Positions 16,967-20,714 of a stretch of 20,714 nucleotides of DNA are shown piece after piece (the stretch's first letter is position 1; each line of letters opens with the position of its first letter). The notes beneath the pieces are model-generated. The model was not told where the DNA came from and made no database searches. It saw nothing but the letters and a program-made list of their open reading frames with translations. The DNA lies in IMG/VR virus record IMGVR_UViG_3300034683_000522, positions 1 through 20,714 of that record. The stretch is one strand, 5' to 3'. The stretch is from a virus. The translations under genes were made by a program, and so were the position numbers.

Positions 16967-17899
16967 ATGGCTTTTACTAAAAATACCAATATAGCAAAAA
17001 TCCCAGTCGGAGCTACAGACTGGGTTTCTTTGGTCAATGGCTTTATAGATGCCTATGAAGAGGGGCGAACTATTAAGCTTGTTGCTGGTGAGGATATAGC
17101 ACAGTTTAAGGCAGTAACACTTAATAATGACGGAAGTGTATATTTAGCCAATAATAGTGATATTTTTTTAGGTATAGCCTCTAATAGCGCATTAACTGGA
17201 GAAGATGTTTTTATATTTAGAGATGTTGGAATTGAAATAGCATTTGGAAGTTGGCAGATTGGCGGGCTTATTTATCTTGGGAGTGGGGGGGATTTAACAC
17301 AAACTCGAGCTGCTGATACAGATGAGCCGATAGGAATTGCAATAAGCAATAGTTCTTTTGTACTTATAGACAAGAATAATGTTATATCACTTCCAACGCA
17401 TTATCACGACGACCTTTATTATACTGAGACTGAAGTTGATAGTTTGCTATCAAACTATTATTTAAAGAGCGACTTATACAATAAGACTGAAATTGATAGT
17501 TTGCTTGCTGGTTTGCAGGCATTGGGGAATCAATCTGGAGCTTTAGGACTTTCTAAGACTTTAACCGTTAGCTCTGGCGATATTTATTACTTCGACGGAT
17601 TTAATATAAGCGATGTAGCTCCATCTTTAAATATTTTTCAGGGCGGTATTTTACAAAATATTCATACAGTTGCACAAGTTTATTTTGAAGACAATTTTTT
17701 AAAAGTTAAGTTTTTGGCTGATGGAACTTATAGAGTTGATGCAATTATTAGCGGGGCTTATAAGGATGGAGATATTGATTTACTCGAATATGCTGACAAT
17801 ATTTGTTATGTAGAAAGTGGGTATGTAGAAGATGGATATGTAGAGTGTATACAGTCTTATGTTGATGTTGGATATGTCGAAACTGGGTATCATATATAA
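16967..17899 (+). CDS. Tail fibre protein with YVExGY repeat C-terminus
   Basis: A 310-residue fibre-type protein. Residues about 36-136 form a small beta domain (GEDIAQFKAVTLNNDGSVYL, later EPIGIAISNSSFVLID) like the beta-barrel modules in phage tail and head fibre proteins. Residues 145-183 hold the hallmark fibre segment HYHDDLYYTETEVDSLL and a second copy of the same unit, YNKTEIDSLLA, which typically lies at the base of a trimeric shaft. Residues about 190-270 are a further beta domain. The last 30 residues repeat YVExGY-type units. It starts at ATG 16967, preceded by the nine-G tract. It most likely trimerises at the tip and binds the host surface. Confidence 0.8.
   Translation: MAFTKNTNIAKIPVGATDWVSLVNGFIDAYEEGRTIKLVAGEDIAQFKAVTLNNDGSVYLANNSDIFLGIASNSALTGEDVFIFRDVGIEIAFGSWQIGGLIYLGSGGDLTQTRAADTDEPIGIAISNSSFVLIDKNNVISLPTHYHDDLYYTETEVDSLLSNYYLKSDLYNKTEIDSLLAGLQALGNQSGALGLSKTLTVSSGDIYYFDGFNISDVAPSLNIFQGGILQNIHTVAQVYFEDNFLKVKFLADGTYRVDAIISGAYKDGDIDLLEYADNICYVESGYVEDGYVECIQSYVDVGYVETGYHI
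17807..17896 (+). repeat. Imperfect tandem YVExGY repeats at the fibre C-terminus
   Basis: The last 30 codons of the fibre gene encode YVESGY, VEDGY, YVEC, then SYVDVGY and VETGY before the stop. The DNA repeats around TATGTAGAA-GATGGA-type units with scattered differences, so the copies have diverged but the protein pattern Tyr-Val-Glu/Asp-x-Gly-Tyr is kept. The array stops directly at the end of the protein. Confidence 0.8.
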
Positions 17900-17938
17900 T
17901 ATAAAATAAATATCAAAACAAATGAAAAGGAGGATTTT

Positions 17939-18808
17939 ATGAGCATAGTTTTGCGTAATGTTAAAGGTGCGCCTTTAACTTTTGACGAGATGGACGCCAA
18001 CTTTAAAGAATTGAGAGATAAGGTAGTTTATGTTTCTGGGGATACACTTCCAACAACAAATGAGAATGGAGATGCTTACACAGAAGGAACTATATACTTC
18101 CAAAAAAATACTGCTGGAGAGTATAAAATTTGGGTTTATGGCTCCTCTGGGGCTGAAGAGCTTACAATGGGTGGCATAACTAATTCGCTTGAAATTGCCT
18201 CTTTAGCTGGGATTGCCTTCTCTGCACGAACAAGAGATGACATACAAACCTCTTATGCGCAAGAGGGTGCAGAACCATATATGCAATATTTGGCTTTTGC
18301 TAAGTCTGGTGTTTCTGGCACAAATTCTAACACTGGACTTAACAATTTATATATGACGTCTTCATATTATGTAGACACTTATGTCCCAGTATACCAAACT
18401 TATAAAGCTCTGCCAGAAACTTTTAAATTTTATAAAGCTTTGAATGATTGGTATGACGCAGATTTGGTTAATAGGTATGATAAACAAATTGTTTTAGCAG
18501 TTTTGGAATGGAGCGACTCAACTAAGGAATTTGGTTTTTATGAATTTCCTGGCGCAAGCGGATTTTCAAATATAAGGGATGTTAATATTACACAGTCAGA
18601 TGCAGAGATTACAAACTTTTCAAATGCTTATTTGATTTTAGAAATTACTGAGACTGACCTTAACGATATGGGGCTTGTATATAATAAAACTGGAGCTGGA
18701 ATATATTTTCCACAATTCAAAGACATAACTTTTGCTACAAGTCCTGCTGTTGACTTTGCAAAGATTAGTTTCTTGCTCACTAACCATACTTTCTTGGTTG
18801 AGATATAA
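17939..18808 (+). CDS. Second tail fibre/tip-associated protein
   Basis: A 289-residue protein starting at ATG 17939 after a strong AAGGAGG. The N-terminus has LRNVKGAPLTFDEMDANFKE (residues 5-24); the Leu-Thr-x-x-Glu-x-Asp-x-Asn-Phe motif is common at the start of phage fibre and tip-associated proteins. A beta hairpin follows, with EGTIYFQKNTAGEYKIWVYG (about 49-68), which resembles units that attach to other fibres. About 95-289 is a beta-rich, aromatic region without a recognised domain, likely the receptor-facing or accessory part. Gene order (fibre, then this gene, then holin) suggests a distal tip component or fibre partner; a fibre assembly chaperone is less likely given the length. 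Confidence 0.62.
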   Translation: MSIVLRNVKGAPLTFDEMDANFKELRDKVVYVSGDTLPTTNENGDAYTEGTIYFQKNTAGEYKIWVYGSSGAEELTMGGITNSLEIASLAGIAFSARTRDDIQTSYAQEGAEPYMQYLAFAKSGVSGTNSNTGLNNLYMTSSYYVDTYVPVYQTYKALPETFKFYKALNDWYDADLVNRYDKQIVLAVLEWSDSTKEFGFYEFPGASGFSNIRDVNITQSDAEITNFSNAYLILEITETDLNDMGLVYNKTGAGIYFPQFKDITFATSPAVDFAKISFLLTNHTFLVEI

Positions 18809-18838
18809 TTATTTAATTTTATTGAGATGGAGGGAGCG

Positions 18839-19129
18839 GTGACAATTACAATAAATCAAGACTTAATATTTATCGCTATATTTTTATCTATTTGTTTAGA
18901 CGTATTTTTTAAGCCATTTATTAAAGTTAAAAATGAAAGCATTAAACGAGTCATAACAAGAGTTATTTTATTAATTTTGTCAACTATAGTCGTTTACTTA
19001 ACAGACCCAAAAGAGCTAATTACTCAGTCAATTGCACTATCTGTTTTGTCAATGATTTTTTATGACGTTTCTGGATATAAAATATTAAAAAATGCCGTAA
19101 AAAAAAGGTTGGGGGACTCTTTAACCTAA
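18839..19129 (+). CDS. Holin
   Basis: A 96-residue membrane protein. ATG 18827 lacks a ribosome site, while GGAGG at 18829-18833 is five bases before GTG 18839 in the same frame, so I start at GTG. Three hydrophobic segments are visible: about 9-27 (LIFIAIFLSICLDVFF), 37-54 (RVILLILSTIVVYL) and 61-78 (ITQSIALSVLSMIFYDVSGY), with a basic C-terminal tail (KNAVKKR). Size, three helices, basic tail and position before spanin and lysozyme genes fit a class I holin, which opens the inner membrane at a set time so that the endolysin escapes. No sequence family is claimed. Confidence 0.75.
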   Translation: MTITINQDLIFIAIFLSICLDVFFKPFIKVKNESIKRVITRVILLILSTIVVYLTDPKELITQSIALSVLSMIFYDVSGYKILKNAVKKRLGDSLT

Positions 19130-19133
19130 TTTA

Positions 19134-19163
19134 CGACAGAAGTCGCCCGCCTCTATAGGCGGG
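19134..19163 (+). other. Two adjacent stem-loops between holin and spanin genes
   Basis: CGAC (19134-19137) pairs with GTCG (19142-19145) around AGAA, and directly after it CCCGCCT (19146-19152) pairs with AGGCGGG (19157-19163) around CTAT. The two helices abut and could stack. No T run follows on either strand, so this is not a normal terminator. It lies 37 bases before the spanin ATG and may affect mRNA stability or timing of lysis gene expression. Confidence 0.7.
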
Positions 19164-19200
19164 GGTAGTTCACTTAAATTGGTATTATAGTGAGGGTATT

Positions 19201-19740
19201 ATGTTTGGAACTAAATATATTTGGGGCTTTATATATAAGGGGATTGCTTTCTTTGTTGGTATATTTTCTTTATTTGCTTTTGGCTATTTAAAGGGGAGGA
19301 AAGCGCAGGATGGAAGGCACGAAAAAGAGGAGTTGGAAAAGCAAGTTAAACAACAAGAAAAAGTGATTAACAAACAAATAGAAAACGCCAGCAAAAAGGA
19401 AAAGATTGGGGAAAATATTAAAGCTCAAAATCAAAAAGAAAAAGAGTTAATAGAGAAAGTAAAAGAAAAGAAAAAATATAATATGGGGCAATGGGTAATT
19501 TTTGCTTTCATAATAACTTGTACTATAAGCTGTACAAGAACAAAAATTGAATATGTTGAAACACCCTGCTTAAAGCCAATAGTTTTAGAAAGACCAAGCT
19601 TAAACAATGTTGAAATATATCCAGATATGATTTTAGATAATGACACTTTCAATAAAATAATAGAAAACGACATTAAATTAAAAAGTTTAATAAAAAAATA
19701 TGAAATGATGATTAATATTATTAACGAGGGGGGACAATGA
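19201..19740 (+). CDS. Single-frame spanin-like protein: inner-membrane and lipoprotein-like parts in one ORF
   Basis: A 179-residue ORF from ATG 19201, behind GAGGG. Residues 7-30 are a membrane helix, 35-92 a Lys/Glu/Gln coiled coil: the build of an inner-membrane spanin (Rz-like). From Met95 it changes to an outer-membrane spanin (Rz1-like): a hydrophobic stretch WVIFAFIITCTIS, Cys111 in a weak lipobox (Thr-Ile-Ser-Cys), and a Pro-bearing tail with TPCLKPIVLERPSLN, as o-spanins have. Normally these are two genes in different frames. Here they are in frame. A slip or one extra base in the A6 run at 19471-19476 would end the first part at TAA 19479-19481, one base before ATG 19483. It may be a true fusion, a slippage gene, or a sequence error. 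Confidence 0.7.
   Translation: MFGTKYIWGFIYKGIAFFVGIFSLFAFGYLKGRKAQDGRHEKEELEKQVKQQEKVINKQIENASKKEKIGENIKAQNQKEKELIEKVKEKKKYNMGQWVIFAFIITCTISCTRTKIEYVETPCLKPIVLERPSLNNVEIYPDMILDNDTFNKIIENDIKLKSLIKKYEMMINIINEGGQ
19483..19740 (+). CDS. Possible separate o-spanin lipoprotein (internal start)
   Basis: If translation begins at internal ATG 19483, the product is an 85-residue prelipoprotein with a 16-residue signal and a mature part of 69 residues starting at Cys111 of the longer ORF. The case for it is the lipoprotein-like signal and o-spanin-type tail. The case against is that the N-terminus (Met-Gly-Gln-Trp) lacks the usual basic residues, which instead precede it in the longer frame (KEKKK), and that the upstream ribosome site is poor. 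Reinitiation after a stop at 19479-19481 could overcome the latter. Confidence 0.4.
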   Translation: MGQWVIFAFIITCTISCTRTKIEYVETPCLKPIVLERPSLNNVEIYPDMILDNDTFNKIIENDIKLKSLIKKYEMMINIINEGGQ

Positions 19741-20150
19741 GTAAAATTAAAGAACTCCTCATAAGGCACGAGGGGCTAAGGTTAAAACCATATTTTTGCA
19801 CCTCTGGGAAATTGACAATAGGGGTTGGGCGTAATCTTGAAGATAAAGGAATAACTGAAAGTGAGGCGCTGTATCTCCTTGATAATGATATAAAAGAAAC
19901 AATAAAGTATTTAGAAACCTTTGCTTTTTGGCATAATTTGAACACTCCAAGAAGGGACGCACTCATTGATTTTTGTTTTAATGTAGGCTTTGGAACTTTT
20001 ATCAAATTCAAAAAGATGATACAGGCTCTTGAGTATGGGGATTATGAAAAAGCCTCAGAAGAGCTTTTAGATAGCAAGTATGCAGAGCAAGTTGGAGAAA
20101 GAGCAAGAGAGTTAGCCCATATTATTAGGCACGGAGAGTATTATCAATAG
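19737..20150 (+). CDS. Endolysin, T4-type lysozyme (GH24)
   Basis: A 137-residue muramidase that cleaves the MurNAc-GlcNAc bond of peptidoglycan. It starts at ATG 19737 within ATGA, overlapping the spanin stop by four bases. The catalytic region is RHEGLRLKPYFCTSGKLTIG: Glu12, Cys21 and Thr27 sit at exactly the spacings of T4 lysozyme Glu11, Asp20 and Thr26, with Cys in place of Asp. The structural Gly residues and a GRNL turn follow. Later helices include RRDALIDFCFNVGFGTFIKF (about 76-95), as in the family. There is no signal peptide or SAR helix, so release depends on the holin. It is slightly shorter than T4 lysozyme (164 residues), as many phage versions are. Confidence 0.93.
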   Translation: MSKIKELLIRHEGLRLKPYFCTSGKLTIGVGRNLEDKGITESEALYLLDNDIKETIKYLETFAFWHNLNTPRRDALIDFCFNVGFGTFIKFKKMIQALEYGDYEKASEELLDSKYAEQVGERARELAHIIRHGEYYQ

Positions 20151-20159
20151 AGGGGAGAT

Positions 20160-20609
20160 ATGAAAGTTATATTTTACAAGGCAAAATATGGTGATTTATT
20201 AAATAAAATAATTGCTCTTTGGACTCTTGGAAAATATTCACATTGTGAACTTGTTGTTAAAGAAACTGAGCTTTTATATATAACTTACACGTCTCATATT
20301 GCTTATGGCGGGGTTGTTTGCAGGACAATATCAAAAACTTCTGATGAGTGGGATGTTATAGATTTAAGTAAATTTGATTTAAACAAAGAAAAGGCTGTTA
20401 ATTTTTGTAAAAGCCAAATTGGGAAGGGGTATGATTTAAAAGCAATTTTTCTAACCTTTGTCATACCATTTAAAAAGCAAGACAGGAAAAAGTGGTTTTG
20501 TAGTGAATTTGTCACTGAGGCACTAAAGGCAAGTGGACTTAATATTGATAAGAAGTCTTTTAGAATACATCCAAACAAACTTTATAAGATTTTAAGAGAA
20601 ATAGTATGA
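20160..20609 (+). CDS. YiiX-like permuted NlpC/P60 cysteine hydrolase
   Basis: A 149-residue protein of the YiiX/YebB type, a circularly permuted papain-like fold in which the catalytic His comes before the Cys. His28 and Glu30 lie in KYSHCELVV; Cys114 lies in KWFCSEFVTEALKAS (111-125), the usual WFCSE motif. In between, GGVVCRTISKTSDEWDVIDL and GKGYDLKAIF match the phage members of the family, and RIHPNKLYKIL ends it. ATG 20160 follows AGGGGAG, nine bases after the lysozyme stop. Placement in the lysis cassette suggests cell-envelope peptides as substrate, but family members have varied substrates, including lipids, so the reaction is not certain. Confidence 0.85.
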   Translation: MKVIFYKAKYGDLLNKIIALWTLGKYSHCELVVKETELLYITYTSHIAYGGVVCRTISKTSDEWDVIDLSKFDLNKEKAVNFCKSQIGKGYDLKAIFLTFVIPFKKQDRKKWFCSEFVTEALKASGLNIDKKSFRIHPNKLYKILREIV

Positions 20610-20630
20610 AATATTTTTTTGGAGGTAAGT

Positions 20631-20714
20631 ATGCCGATTTACGCATTTCTTGATGAAAAAAATAAAGTAACCAACATTGAGGTTTTAAACTACAATATAG
20701 AGTTCCCTTATGTT
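20631..20714 (+). CDS. Start of an unidentified small protein (partial)
   Basis: ATG 20631 has a strong GGAGG at 20621-20625, and the frame is open for all 28 codons to the window edge. It begins MPIYAFLDEKNKVTNIEVLN. Small phage proteins opening with a similar Tyr-Ala-x-Ile/Leu-Asp-Glu-x-Asn-x-Val pattern are common near fibre and lysis genes and have no known function. The fragment is too short to assign. Confidence 0.7.
   Translation, partial: MPIYAFLDEKNKVTNIEVLNYNIEFPYV

Noticed and set aside
17281-17295. Seven-G run inside the fibre gene as a second phase-variable tract
   Set aside because: It encodes Gly-Gly-Asp in frame and is shorter than tracts usually reported as variable; no alternative start or stop logic was seen.
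17868-17900. TATAAT at 17895-17900 as a promoter -10
   Set aside because: The nearest TTGGAT lies 21 bases upstream, too far, and TATAAT is frequent by chance in this AT-rich sequence.
18827-18838. ATG 18827 as the holin start
   Set aside because: No ribosome site precedes it; the GGAGG it overlaps is correctly spaced for GTG 18839.
1-20714. CRISPR arrays, tRNA genes, insertion sequences, attachment sites
   Set aside because: I looked for regularly spaced repeats, cloverleaf patterns, transposase motifs and inverted-repeat ends and found none.

Overview
The window is a continuous block of tailed-phage (Caudoviricetes, long non-contractile tail) structural and lysis genes, all on the + strand, closely packed and in the classic head-to-tail order. 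The DNA is AT-rich by eye, with AGA/AAA/TTA-type codon choice and standard stop codons. The spanin-like gene (a lipoprotein-type membrane anchor near the endolysin) and the lambda/GTA-type tail tip point to a Gram-negative, low-GC host. Campylobacterota would fit the base composition and the long poly-G tract, but nothing here proves it. There is no integrase, repressor, terminase, tRNA or CRISPR in view, so lytic phage and prophage cannot be told apart.

Head region (1-5880): the tail end of an unidentified gene, then portal, scaffold and a DUF5309/SU10-like major capsid protein followed by a perfect intrinsic terminator. After that come a small capsid-linked protein, a DnaT-like head-tail adaptor, an unknown basic protein, a probable head-closure protein, an HK97-gp10-like protein and a tail terminator.

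Tail region (5907-18808): tail tube; a structured intergenic spacer; the tail assembly chaperone pair G and G-T, made by an apparent programmed -1 frameshift at an A AAA AAG heptamer of the dnaX type; a 1045-residue tape measure; and then a tip cassette in the order of lambda M-L-K-J and RcGTA g12-g15: M/DUF2460-like protein, DUF2163 hub with four cysteines spaced like the lambda gpL Fe-S ligands, NlpC/P60 peptidase, and a 1675-residue megatron. The megatron carries about 900 extra residues between its conserved N- and C-terminal parts. Two fibre-type proteins follow. The first is preceded by a nine-G tract and ends in YVExGY repeats.

Lysis region (18839-20609): a three-helix holin with a GTG start, a spanin-like gene with inner-membrane and lipoprotein-type signals in one continuous frame, a T4-type lysozyme with Glu-Cys-Thr in place of Glu-Asp-Thr, and a YiiX-like permuted NlpC/P60 hydrolase. 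A further gene begins at 20631 and runs off the end.

The most interesting points are the single-frame spanin, which one A in an A6 run would split into two normal spanin genes; the dnaX-like frameshift; the very large megatron insertion; and the G9 tract next to the fibre start.
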